Shown here in pieces: positions 17,974 through 26,126 of a DNA stretch of 64,000 bases. The notes beneath the pieces were generated by a model. That model was given only the letters and a program-made list of their open reading frames with translations. It searched no databases and was not told where the DNA came from. The translations under genes and the position numbers were made by a program. Within the stretch, counting starts at the first letter, position 1, and each line of letters opens with the position of its first letter. Source of the DNA: Aeromonas sp. FDAARGOS 1405. GTDB lineage: Bacteria > Pseudomonadota > Gammaproteobacteria > Enterobacterales > Aeromonadaceae. The DNA lies in contig NZ_CP077311.1 in the NCBI RefSeq assembly GCF_019048265.1, positions 2,241,001-2,305,000 on the forward strand, read 5' to 3'.

Positions 17974-19113
17974 TTAGTTATAAAGGTATGGTTTTACTAA
18001 ATCACCAGGATTGATTTTTTGAATCCCTTCAACAATAACTTTATCAATGCTTGACAAACCAGATGTAACAGTCCAATTAGAACCAGTCATTTTACCTAGC
18101 GACACATTTTTTATTGCAACATGATTATCTTTGGTTAGTGTCATTACAAATGCTTCTCCGCGAGGAGTCCTCTGTATTGCTTTCTGGGGTATTAAAAAGC
18201 TGTCCTTTAATGAACCCTCTTTTATTGAAGCTTTGACAAACATGCCCGGTAGTAATTTGTGTTCCGGATTCGGCACTGTTACACGAACCAATACCATACC
18301 TGTATCTTGGTCAACACTAATGTCAGAAAATTTTATACTGCCAAGATGAGGGTAATCGGTATCATTCATTAGTGATATTTTTACATTATTTCCTGTTGAG
18401 CTAAGGTTAGTGATTTTTCCTTTGCTTACGGCGTTTTCTAGATTGATGAGGTCAGTAGATGACTGATTCACGTTAATATAGACATGATCAAGTTGTTGTA
18501 TAGATGCAAGCGCTGCCGTTTGGTTGGCGGTGACCAGCGCGCCCTCAGTGATATTCGAGCGACCGATTTTTCCGCTGATAGGGGCTCGTACATTTGTATA
18601 ACCAAGATTTATTTCAGCTTCATCTAGTGCTGCTTTAGCAGCCATGACGGCAGCTTTTGCCTGTTGCCAAGCTGAGTGATTCTTATCATAATCTTGTTTA
18701 CTTATAAGATGTTTGCTTAAAATATATTTAAATCGTTCATCTTGCAGTCTCAGCATCTCTTCATTAGCCTGTTCTTTTGCTAATTCAGCTTTGAGTTTTT
18801 TGACTGTTGCCTCATATGGTGTTGGATCAATCTGATACAGTATTTGTCCTTTTTTTATATCAGCACCTTCTTCAAAGAAACGCTTTAAAATTATTCCATC
18901 AACTCTTGGCCTTACTTCAGAGACACGCTCTGCTTCAACTCTACCAACTAAACTTGTAATGACAGGGATGTTTTCATTAACTAAGTTAATATAACTAACC
19001 TCAGTAGGTAAGGTACTTATAGATGGCGTGTTAGTATTTCTATTGCATCCACTGAGTAGTGCTGAGCAGCTAAAAATAACAAAGGATAACAATAGAGTAT
19101 GTTTTCTATACAT
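17974..19113 (-). CDS. RND periplasmic adaptor, AcrA/MFP family lipoprotein
   Basis: 379 residues. Type II signal peptide ending LLSGC anchors it in the inner membrane. Order: short N-terminal part, barrel-sandwich hybrid half (VRPRVDGIILKRFFEEGADIKKGQILYQIDP), alpha-helical hairpin (about 95-165, with NEEMLRLQDERFKYILSKHLISKQDYD), second lipoyl half (VRAPISGKIGRSNITEGALV), beta-barrel and membrane-proximal domain. It bridges the pump to a TolC-like channel encoded elsewhere. First gene of the operon; AT-rich like the pump. Confidence 0.93.
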   Translation of the reverse strand: MYRKHTLLLSFVIFSCSALLSGCNRNTNTPSISTLPTEVSYINLVNENIPVITSLVGRVEAERVSEVRPRVDGIILKRFFEEGADIKKGQILYQIDPTPYEATVKKLKAELAKEQANEEMLRLQDERFKYILSKHLISKQDYDKNHSAWQQAKAAVMAAKAALDEAEINLGYTNVRAPISGKIGRSNITEGALVTANQTAALASIQQLDHVYINVNQSSTDLINLENAVSKGKITNLSSTGNNVKISLMNDTDYPHLGSIKFSDISVDQDTGMVLVRVTVPNPEHKLLPGMFVKASIKEGSLKDSFLIPQKAIQRTPRGEAFVMTLTKDNHVAIKNVSLGKMTGSNWTVTSGLSSIDKVIVEGIQKINPGDLVKPYLYN

Positions 19114-19361
19114 GCATTTATTACCTGGCTGATAAAAATATGGGTGGCAAGAAGATATAACCTTATGACTGTAGGTGAACAGCAGAAATCATCCTTGGCG
19201 ATATTTAATACTTGATAGATATATTCTGTATTAATTTACAAAATCAAGTATGCTCATTAATTATTAAAGTGTAACCAAGATATGTGTTATGAATGTGTTT
19301 ATCTGTAGCAAATTGTGTCAGCAATTAATTGATGATTGTTTTTAAAGACAAAAAGAAAAAG
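19114..19361. other. AT-rich leader of the RND operon
   Basis: About 250 nt upstream of the adaptor gene, AT-rich, no coding frame or recognised operator. The operon promoter must lie here. No divergent regulator gene (acrR type) occupies the space. Confidence 0.4.
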
Positions 19362-19394
19362 CAAAAAAAAATGCCGGATGACCGGCATTTTTTA
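19362..19394 (-). terminator. Terminator of the porin gene
   Basis: Stem ATGCCGG / CCGGCAT, loop ATGA, with an A-run on the left (T-run for minus-strand RNA) and a T-run on the right, so usable in both directions. Confidence 0.85.
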
Positions 19395-19412
19395 TTTTAA
19401 TGCTATCTGTAA

Positions 19413-20492
19413 TTAGAAGTTATATTCCATGGAGATAGCTACTATATCATCTGTCGGCTGACCATATTTGCTATAGCCACTCATGGAACCATCATCCAGC
19501 AGATTCATTTTATAATCTACAAAGGTAGTGAAATTCTCGGTGAAGTAATATCTTACGGACAGGTCAACATATTCGTTAAGGCGGCCGCTAATATTGTTAG
19601 AGGTGTCTTTTACATCTTCTCTAATGTAAGCTGCGATGGGTTCAAAGTCGCCAGCACGATATTTTGCTACGGCTTCATAACCATTGCTCTCTGCAGCAAA
19701 ACCATTGTTTACGATAGACTGATATTCACCATGAGAGTAGTTGACTGCCATGTAGAAACCGCTATTGGTATAGCTAATTGCGCCACCAACAAGTTTGGCA
19801 TCATGGTCGCCACCAAACGATGAATAGTTTCTTTGATCGTTAGTTTTCTTGGCTTGGTTATAAGCAACACCCAAACCGAGACCATTATCAAAGTTGTAAG
19901 TAGCTGATGTGGCGAAACCGTTACCAGTCCCCATCAAATGATTACCAGAATTGGTAAAACGGTCATTATTTTGAGCTTTACCTTCACCGGTAAACTGAGC
20001 ACCCAAGGAGAGGCCATCGTATGTATAGATGTACTGAAGCAGACCGTTGCTACGTCCAGTACCAAATAGATCGTTTACTTTACCAAGGCCATCACCACCA
20101 AATTCTGGCATGATATCAGTGGTGTTCTTTACTGCTTTATCGAACAAACCATCTTGACGACCATAGACTAACGTTCCGAAAGTATCATGCTTCATACCTG
20201 CATAGGCATAACGCAGTTCATCGTTGTCAGAGCCAGAGGTTGGCAAGTTATACTCAGCGAAACCAAAAGCATTTAGCTCATTATTGATAGCCGTTTCACC
20301 GTTAACATGCAGGCGAAAATAGCTTGAATCACCACGGAGATCTTTGTTACCGGAGGCATAATATTCACCGTTTACTCGGCCACCAATATCCAGCTTAGTA
20401 CCATTTTGATTAATAACAGTGGCTGCTTGAGCGCCGCTGGCCAGTACTAAGCTGGTGATGGCCATAGTCAGTGCAGATTTTTTCATATCCAT
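19413..20492 (-). CDS. Outer-membrane general porin (OmpC/OmpF type)
   Basis: 359 residues. Signal peptide MDMKKSALTMAITSLVLASGAQA, then a beta-barrel beginning ATVINQNGTKLDIGGRVNGEYY and ending NFTTFVDYKMNLLDD...DDIVAISMEYNF with the terminal Phe needed for Bam recognition. The start follows GAGGAAAC; the frame continues upstream without coding character. It should form a trimeric diffusion pore and possibly admit antibiotics. It lies just upstream of the RND operon on the same strand, separated by a terminator. AT-richer than the chromosome around it. A CRP palindrome lies 258 bp upstream. Confidence 0.92.
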   Translation of the reverse strand: MDMKKSALTMAITSLVLASGAQAATVINQNGTKLDIGGRVNGEYYASGNKDLRGDSSYFRLHVNGETAINNELNAFGFAEYNLPTSGSDNDELRYAYAGMKHDTFGTLVYGRQDGLFDKAVKNTTDIMPEFGGDGLGKVNDLFGTGRSNGLLQYIYTYDGLSLGAQFTGEGKAQNNDRFTNSGNHLMGTGNGFATSATYNFDNGLGLGVAYNQAKKTNDQRNYSSFGGDHDAKLVGGAISYTNSGFYMAVNYSHGEYQSIVNNGFAAESNGYEAVAKYRAGDFEPIAAYIREDVKDTSNNISGRLNEYVDLSVRYYFTENFTTFVDYKMNLLDDGSMSGYSKYGQPTDDIVAISMEYNF

Positions 20493-20749
20493 GTTTCCTC
20501 TGATGTAAACACTTCCGAACCTGTGATCGGCTCTATGGAAATCGGAAAGGGTCCGATAACCACACGGTAGGCGCCTGAACCTTGACTGGGCCTGAATCTG
20601 TCGCCGTTTAATTGAGCGGGGAAGGGGGCTGGAAATATCAGAAAAGACATTTTTGAAGTAGGTGAAAAGCAATTAAATTCAATGTGTTATTATCATTTTA
20701 ATTTTTATGTATTTCGACATTCCTCATCAACCAAGCCGATAAAGCAAGT

Positions 20750-20765
20750 TGTGAGCTGTGTCACA
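20750..20765. promoter_or_regulatory. CRP binding site, perfect half-sites
   Basis: TGTGA-GCTGTG-TCACA matches both conserved CRP half-sites exactly. The nearest gene it could control is the porin starting at 20492 on the minus strand, implying a leader of up to about 200 nt. Confidence 0.75.
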
Positions 20766-20789
20766 GCTGATAGTGCCAACGCTTTTCTG

Positions 20790-20843
20790 GATAGCAGACG
20801 GCACACAACCTGTAGCACTTTGTGAACCTGGTTGTCTGCTATC
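20790..20843. repeat. Interrupted inverted repeat in the porin upstream region
   Basis: GATAGCAG...ACAACC (20790-20810) pairs with GGTTGT-CTGCTATC (20830-20843), with a 7-nt bulge on one side and a 19-nt loop. It could be a structured RNA or protein site. No T-run follows. Confidence 0.5.
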
Positions 20844-21528
20844 TTGCATGAGCATGTATTGCGCCATAATGCTCAGGTTCTCCATCCGTTTTTTGCTGAC
20901 AAATAGTTAGATTGGAGATCCGGAGTGCTGATGAGTTCACTAACATGACCTGCTCGTGCCACTCTTGAGCTGGTTGAAAGGGCGGTTGAAGTGGTGAGAA
21001 TGGTGGTTGCCTATGTGATATGCCCAGCGCTGATGCTGTAGGTAGTCTGGCTTGCGATACCCAGTTTTGGATACAGCACGTATACCCACCTAGTACTCCG
21101 CAGATTGCTTAAGGTACTTGCTGTCAAGGAGCTAGCAGGTCCATCCCGTGTTTCCTGCACGTAACCATATAAGAATGGGCTAGTTTACCCTGACAGCCAT
21201 AACGCGTCGGCGTCTGCCAGCATATCAACTCACCAGTTTTGCTCTATCCGATAAAGGGCAGTTTAAAAATCGGTGAGTCTCACTCCTCGTCCCATCGGTG
21301 CTCCATGTATAAGGTCAGCCATATTCAGGCTGTAATACTGGAAACATTGCACGTTATCTGATGAACAATACCTTGTTTATATCTGCTGCAACAGTGAGGA
21401 ATTGCGCCAAAATAAGCCAACGCCAGGGGGGCGTGACCGCGCTTCAGTTTGTTACACCTCCCTGTGTACCCGCACTGATGACGACGCTATCCTGGAAACC
21501 CAGCCCCTTTGAGTGTCTTGCCAGGTAG
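20844..21528. other. Long non-coding stretch between porin upstream region and rlmA
   Basis: About 690 nt without a convincing gene. One plus-strand frame from about 20955 to 21165 is nearly open (PARATLELVERAVEVVRMVV, then after a stop VVWLAIPSFGYS) and could be a decayed gene, but I recognise no family. An inverted repeat ACTCACC...GGTGAGT brackets about 21229-21277. No insertion-sequence ends are seen. Confidence 0.4.
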
Positions 21529-22329
21529 TCAACTTGCTTTTTGCCACAGGGTCAGCAGCAGATCCTGTTCCAGTTCATCCGGACCCTGTTGAGCGAAAGC
21601 GTGACGCTGCTCACCGGTTGCCCGCCAGCCGAGACGGCTGGTCTCCAGAATAAAGCTGCGCATGGCCTGATCCATGGTGAAGCTGAACTGGCAGCGCTGT
21701 TGAGCCATCAAATTGAGGCCGTCGAGGGTTGGCCAGCTGAGGGGGTGTTCCATACTCACCGGATTGAGGCTGACCCGCAGTTGCCACTGATGACGCGGGC
21801 CAGGCTGCAGATAGAGCAGATAGCCGCCGGGGGCCAGCCAGCTGACCAGTTGTTCGGTCTTGACCTTGAGATCGTTGACCAGCAACACCTGAACCGAGCC
21901 TGGTTGCAGCGGCGCACGGGCGGGATCGGCAATGACAAATTGACCGTCCGGCTGCGCTTTTTTTGCAGCAAAGATGGTGTTTTTGGCGATATCAATCCCG
22001 GCAAACTGCCAGCCGGGCAGGCGCTCTGCCAGAGCACGGCAGTAGTAGCCTTCACCGCACCCGAGATGGATCAACTCTTGCGGGGCCAGCGGAGAGAGCA
22101 GGGAGGCCATTGCTTCAACCAGCGGCAGTTGGTGTCCGGCTTCCAGGAAATGGTGCTTGGCGCGCATCAGGGCGCGGCTGTCGCTGTCTTTGGGGTTTTT
22201 CTTGCCGGGAATGAGATCCAGATAACCTTCCGGTGCCGGATCGAAGTGATGTTTGTTGTCGCAATAGCGCCCCTGGGAGGCTTCATGAAGATGGAGCGGG
22301 CTGCGGCAACGGGGACATTGAAGGTGCAT
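21529..22329 (-). CDS. rlmA: 23S rRNA (guanine-N1-)methyltransferase RlmA
   Basis: 266 residues. RlmA methylates N1 of G745 in helix 35 of 23S rRNA. An N-terminal zinc finger (CPRCRSPL...GRYCDNKHHFD) is followed by the signature KKNPKDSDSRALMRAKHHFLEAG, then a Rossmann SAM domain with HLGCGEGYYCRAL (motif I) and WLAPGGYLLYLQPG. Downstream of crp on the same strand, but separated from it by a terminator. Confidence 0.93.
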   Translation of the reverse strand: MHLQCPRCRSPLHLHEASQGRYCDNKHHFDPAPEGYLDLIPGKKNPKDSDSRALMRAKHHFLEAGHQLPLVEAMASLLSPLAPQELIHLGCGEGYYCRALAERLPGWQFAGIDIAKNTIFAAKKAQPDGQFVIADPARAPLQPGSVQVLLVNDLKVKTEQLVSWLAPGGYLLYLQPGPRHQWQLRVSLNPVSMEHPLSWPTLDGLNLMAQQRCQFSFTMDQAMRSFILETSRLGWRATGEQRHAFAQQGPDELEQDLLLTLWQKAS

Positions 22330-22392
22330 AGTAACTCTCTGGGCGAATGCCGGAACAGTGAAAGGCGTTCGGGATTATAGGGGAGAGGATCG

Positions 22393-22421
22393 AAAAAGGC
22401 TGCCGTAGCAGCCTTTTTTAT
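22393..22421. terminator. Terminator of crp
   Basis: Stem AAAAAGGCTGC / GCAGCCTTTTT, loop CGTA, T-rich on both strands. Confidence 0.85.
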
Positions 22422-22454
22422 CCCAAGGCCTCAGCCAGGCCTGCGGACGGGTCA

Positions 22455-23093
22455 TCAGCGAGTGCCAAATACCACAATGGTCTTGCCGTGAGCAGAGATG
22501 AGCTCCTGCTCTTCCAGCATCTTCAGGATGCGGCCCACGGTTTCACGGGAGCAGCCGACGATCTGGCCGATCTCTTGACGGGTGATCTTGATCTGCATGC
22601 CATCCGGGTGGGTCATGGCATCCGGCTGTTTGGCCAGGTTGAGCAGGGTCTGGGCGATCCGGCCAGTCACATCTAGGAAGGCGAGGTTACCCACTTTCTG
22701 GCTGGTGTGTTGCAGGCGCTTGGCCATCTGGCCAGAGAGACGCATCAGAATGTCCGGGTTGACCTGGATCAGCTGGCGGAACTTCTTGTAGGAGATCTCT
22801 GCCACTTCGCAAGAGCCTTTGGCGCGAACCCAGGCGGAGCGCTCGGGATTCTCGTTCTCCTCGAACATCCCCATCTCGCCCAGGAAATCGCCCTGGTTCA
22901 GATAGGAGAGGATCATCTCTTTGCCCTCATCGTCCTTGATCAAGACGGCCACAGTGCCCTTGACGATGTAGTAGAGGGTCTCCGCTTTTTCACCCGCATG
23001 GATCAGGGTGCTCTTGGCGGGATACTTATGAATGTGGCAGTGCGACAAGAACCATTCCAGGGTGGGATCGCTTTGCGGTTTGCCAATGACCAT
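22455..23093 (-). CDS. crp: cAMP receptor protein CRP
   Basis: 212 residues. Global cAMP-dependent regulator. Cyclic-nucleotide domain with [12 protein letters not shown] and [17 protein letters not shown] (cAMP contacts), dimer helix [34 protein letters not shown], and recognition helix [16 protein letters not shown] identical to E. coli. The start [15 protein letters not shown] is fixed by homology and AGAGGA 7 nt upstream; the 57 extra codons further upstream are not coding. Divergent from the OsmC-family gene, as in E. coli (yhfA-crp). Confidence 0.97.
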   Translation of the reverse strand: MVIGKPQSDPTLEWFLSHCHIHKYPAKSTLIHAGEKAETLYYIVKGTVAVLIKDDEGKEMILSYLNQGDFLGEMGMFEENENPERSAWVRAKGSCEVAEISYKKFRQLIQVNPDILMRLSGQMAKRLQHTSQKVGNLAFLDVTGRIAQTLLNLAKQPDAMTHPDGMQIKITRQEIGQIVGCSRETVGRILKMLEEQELISAHGKTIVVFGTR

Positions 23094-23325
23094 GAGAATT
23101 CCTCTGTAGTGTCTTTTTATGGACTTGTGCGTCCGGGCAAGCTGCCAATCTTGCCATTCCTTGTATTGGTCGCAGTAGGATAAGAGCCTTTGCCTGTGCT
23201 GACAAGGCTTTGCGGGCTTTTGACAGAGCCCTTTGAGTAATGCCTGCTGCGCCGCTTCGGCCATTCTAGGGAAGATAGAGGTCGGAGATGTTGATTTTGA
23301 TCTATTTCCATCCCAACTCCCCCTG

Positions 23326-23355
23326 TTCGGCAGAGATAAGCGACTGGGTTATGCT
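23326..23355 (+). promoter_or_regulatory. Candidate promoter of the OsmC-family gene
   Basis: TTCGGC (weak -35), 18-bp spacer, TATGCT (-10), 38 nt before the start codon, in the crp divergent region. Confidence 0.35.
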
Positions 23356-23393
23356 AGGGATCCATCATCACGATTAACAGGAGAGAGTGCGAG

Positions 23394-23798
23394 ATGAAAG
23401 CCAAGGTCAGCTGGGTGGAAGGGATGAAGTTTGTGGGTGAGAGTGAATCCGGTCACAAGGTGATCCTGGATGGTGCCAACCCCGGTGAGGGGGCCAGCCC
23501 GATGGAGATGATCCTGCTGGCGGTCGGTGGCTGCAGCTCCATTGATGTGGTCTCCATCCTAGAAAAAGCGCGCCAGTCGGTGACCGCTTGTCATGTCGAG
23601 GTCAGTGGCGAACGGGTTGATAGCGTGCCCCGGGTTTTCGAGAAGATTAATCTGCACTTCGTGGTGACAGGCAAGGGATTGGCAGAGAAACAGGTGGCCA
23701 GAGCGGTCGATCTGTCGATGGAAAAATACTGTTCTGTTTCCCTGATGTTGGAAAAAGCGGTACAAATTACCCATAGTTATCAAATTGTTGAAGCTTGA
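23394..23798 (+). CDS. yhfA: OsmC-family protein (YhfA-like)
   Basis: 134 residues. An OsmC/Ohr fold, proteins that often reduce hydroperoxides with two cysteines. Here one Cys is in AVGGCSSIDVV (position of the first redox Cys) and another in SMEKYCSVSLML (second), so peroxidase activity is plausible. A single-domain protein lacking a signal. SD GGAGAGA precedes the ATG. Conserved next to crp in enterics, so the synteny supports the YhfA assignment. Confidence 0.88.
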   Translation: MKAKVSWVEGMKFVGESESGHKVILDGANPGEGASPMEMILLAVGGCSSIDVVSILEKARQSVTACHVEVSGERVDSVPRVFEKINLHFVVTGKGLAEKQVARAVDLSMEKYCSVSLMLEKAVQITHSYQIVEA

Positions 23799-23828
23799 TA
23801 ACTGACGATTGTTTCGTTGGTACCCTGG

Positions 23829-23893
23829 CATAAGGCCGTCACATGAGGCCTCTGCACAAGGCCATTACATAAGGCCATCACATAAGGAAAGTG
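23829..23893 (+). repeat. Five 13-bp tandem repeats directly before the mliC-like gene
   Basis: Units at 23829, 23842, 23855, 23868 and 23881 follow CATAAGGCCRTCA. The last unit changes to CATAAGGAAAGTG and provides the SD for ATG 23896. Each unit carries an AAGG/GAGG core. Confidence 0.85.
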
Positions 23894-23895
23894 CA

Positions 23896-24192
23896 ATGAA
23901 AAAATTGATCGCTCTGCTTCCCCTGTTGGGTCTGGCGGCGTGCAGCAGCCCGCAACCTACCCAGTATCAATACAGCCAATACCAGTGTGGCGAAGAGATG
24001 CTGGCCGTTACCTATGATGCCCAGGCCGACATGGTGCAGTTCCCCTATGCCGGGGTTTATCACAAGCTGGCGCGTGTGGAGTCAGAGTCTGGCGCCAAAT
24101 ATTCCGACAGCGTCACCACTTTCTGGAATCAGGAGAAACAAGCTCTCCTCACCCAGAAAGGGGTGACGCTGCTGACCTGTACGCTTAAATAA
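23896..24192 (+). CDS. Lipoprotein of the MliC family (c-type lysozyme inhibitor)
   Basis: 98 residues. Type II signal peptide MKKLIALLPLLGLAACSS (lipobox LAAC), then an MliC domain: YQCGEEMLAVTYDAQADMVQF, YHKLARVESESGAKYSDS, TTFWNQEKQALLTQKG and a final Cys, with the family's paired cysteines. MliC lipoproteins protect peptidoglycan from host lysozyme. The start follows AAGGA within the last tandem repeat; an upstream in-frame ATG at 23809 would be translated through the repeats and lacks a signal peptide. Monocistronic. Confidence 0.85.
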   Translation: MKKLIALLPLLGLAACSSPQPTQYQYSQYQCGEEMLAVTYDAQADMVQFPYAGVYHKLARVESESGAKYSDSVTTFWNQEKQALLTQKGVTLLTCTLK

Positions 24193-24277
24193 GTGACCAC
24201 AGATAGCTGAAGGTGTGCGGCTTTGTGCCCGAGTCTGGCCTAGGCCTGATTGGGTCAGGAGGTTGTGACCACAAAAA

Positions 24278-24306
24278 ACGGCTTGCCGGGAGGCAAGCCG
24301 TTTTTC
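24278..24306. terminator. Terminator, mliC-like / DUF4136 gene
   Basis: Stem ACGGCTTGCC / GGCAAGCCGT, loop GGGA, A-run left and T-run right; convergent genes. Confidence 0.85.
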
Positions 24307-24333
24307 TATCCATCTGTTATCACTAAACAAGCG

Positions 24334-24867
24334 CTAGTTGGTGGGGACGCGATTGAGTAGCTCGGCCGCGAGCTGCTGGCTGAGTGCCTGACGCTGGCTG
24401 TCTGCAATGCTCACATCGCTGGTCAGCTGGATGATGCTGCTCCAGACCGCTTTCTGGGTTTTACGATCGAGCAGCACGATGGCCAGCGACCCTTTGCGCT
24501 GGTTGGCCGAGGCATATACCCCGGGTGTCATGCCAAGGCGCGCGAAAATCTCGCCGTCACTCATATCCTTGCCGCCCGCGACGCCGATGGCGACCCACAG
24601 ATCTGCCTCGTCGAGCGGTGCACTCTGCCACCCCTTGCCATTGAGCTCCCGGCTTACCGCCTGCTGCATTGGCTCAAGCCACCCTTCCGCCAACTCACCG
24701 GCAAATTGATACTGCTCGGCCAGGGCGTAGCGCGGGGTTGCACCATAGGTCCAGTTGCCCATCGGGCGAACCAGCATGGTGCCGGACTCCAGCGTGGGGG
24801 CCGTCGGCCCGCTGCTGCAGCCGCCAAGCAGGGCGGCCAATACCACAGAGATAAACGCTAACCGCAT
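24334..24867 (-). CDS. DUF4136-type lipoprotein
   Basis: 177 residues with lipobox LLGGC. The mature region LWVAIGVAGGKDMSDGEIFARLGMTP...GSLAIVLLDRKTQKAVWSSIIQLTSDVSIADSQRQALSQQLAAELLNRVP fits DUF4136: small lipoproteins with a C-terminal stretch describing a helical dimer edge. Function unknown. It lies 15 nt downstream of prkB on the same strand and may be co-transcribed. Confidence 0.75.
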   Translation of the reverse strand: MRLAFISVVLAALLGGCSSGPTAPTLESGTMLVRPMGNWTYGATPRYALAEQYQFAGELAEGWLEPMQQAVSRELNGKGWQSAPLDEADLWVAIGVAGGKDMSDGEIFARLGMTPGVYASANQRKGSLAIVLLDRKTQKAVWSSIIQLTSDVSIADSQRQALSQQLAAELLNRVPTN

Positions 24868-24882
24868 TGTGAACTCCTTGGC

Positions 24883-25752
24883 TTAAGTGATCTTGCCGGT
24901 TTCAAGTAGTTGCTGGATGAGTGGCTTAAGGATCAACTCCATGGCAAACCCCATCTTGCCACCCGGCACGACGATGGTATTCATTCGTGACATGAATGAG
25001 CCGTCGATCATCGACAACAGATAGGGAAAATCGACCTGTTTTATGCCGCGAAACCGGATCACCAGCATACTCTCGTCCAGACTCGGGATCACCTTGGCAC
25101 TGAAGGGATTGGAGGTGTCCACTGTCGGCACCCGTTGGAAGTTGATATGGGTGCGCGAGAACTGCGGGGTGATGAAGTTGATGTAATCATCCATGGAGCG
25201 GACTATGGAGTCGGTTACGGCCTCACGGGAGTGGCCGCGCTCCGAGGTATCGCGGATCAGCTTCTGGATCCACTCCAGGTTGACGATGGGCACCACGCCG
25301 ATGAGAAAGTCCACGTGGCGGGCTACGTTGTGATCCTCAGTGACCACACCACCGTGCAGCCCTTCATAAAACAGCAGGTCAGTGTCGCTCGGCAGATGCT
25401 GCCAGGGGGTGAAGGTGCCGGGCATCTGGTTGAAGGGGACCGCCTCGTCAAAGCTGTGCAGATAGCGGCGATACTGGCCGGTGCCATCCTGGCCATAGCC
25501 CTGAAAAAAGCTCTCCAGCAAGCCGAAGTCATTGGCCTCGGGGCCAAAATAGCTGATGTGGCGTCCTTGTTCACGCGCCTTGCGGATTGCCACATCCATC
25601 TCGGGGCGGGTATAGCGGTGAAAACTGTCACCTTCTACCACGGCCGCCTGATAACCCAGCTGGTGGAACATAGATCTAAAGGCAATGGTGGAGGTAGACG
25701 TACCGGCACCGGACGACCCGGTGACGGCGATAATGGGATGCTTGGCCGACAT
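24883..25752 (-). CDS. prkB: Phosphoribulokinase-like protein PrkB
   Basis: 289 residues. P-loop GSSGAGTST near the N-terminus, then VVEGDSFHRYTRPEMD and LLFYEGLHGGVV, matching bacterial class I phosphoribulokinases. In non-autotrophs (E. coli PrkB/YhfB) the physiological substrate is unknown since RuBisCO is absent. Its place between yheU and the crp neighbourhood is conserved. Confidence 0.92.
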   Translation of the reverse strand: MSAKHPIIAVTGSSGAGTSTSTIAFRSMFHQLGYQAAVVEGDSFHRYTRPEMDVAIRKAREQGRHISYFGPEANDFGLLESFFQGYGQDGTGQYRRYLHSFDEAVPFNQMPGTFTPWQHLPSDTDLLFYEGLHGGVVTEDHNVARHVDFLIGVVPIVNLEWIQKLIRDTSERGHSREAVTDSIVRSMDDYINFITPQFSRTHINFQRVPTVDTSNPFSAKVIPSLDESMLVIRFRGIKQVDFPYLLSMIDGSFMSRMNTIVVPGGKMGFAMELILKPLIQQLLETGKIT

Positions 25753-25804
25753 AGAATGCTCTCTTCCTTGGGAGTTTCGTTATACGGGCGTGAACCCGAG
25801 ATGG

Positions 25805-26029
25805 TCAAGACGGCTCGTTGAAACGATCACGCGGCACAATATTGACCGATTCATGCAACTCGCTATAGACGATCACGGCGATGCCTTGCTGTAATTGAGT
25901 CCTTACCATAGCGACCTTAGCCTCAAGCGGCACATCATGTTCGCCATATTCGGTGCCTTCCTGCAGCACAAAGTGCTCGATCAGGTTGGTCAGGGTATCG
26001 GCATCCAATGCTTGCCAGGGGATTATCAT
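25805..26029 (-). CDS. yheU: YheU-family protein (UPF0270)
   Basis: 74 residues, starting [20 protein letters not shown], alignable with E. coli YheU ([20 protein letters not shown]) along its length, including EGTDYGEH and SELHESVNI. The start is set by this homology; the frame extends to 26080. Function unknown. Upstream of prkB by 52 nt, likely one transcript. Confidence 0.88.
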   Translation of the reverse strand: MIIPWQALDADTLTNLIEHFVLQEGTEYGEHDVPLEAKVAMVRTQLQQGIAVIVYSELHESVNIVPRDRFNEPS

Positions 26030-26126
26030 GAAGGGATCTCGATGCAAAAGGGTATAACTGTCAGCTATTGTTGTGCGCAATAAAATGAGTGCAACCTCTT
26101 TTTACGCGTTTCGTGGAGTGTGAGAC

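Noticed and set aside
14821..20700. Insertion sequence or integron carrying the RND operon
   Set aside because: No transposase, terminal inverted repeats, target duplications or attC-like sites were found; only composition and the porin fossil point to transfer.
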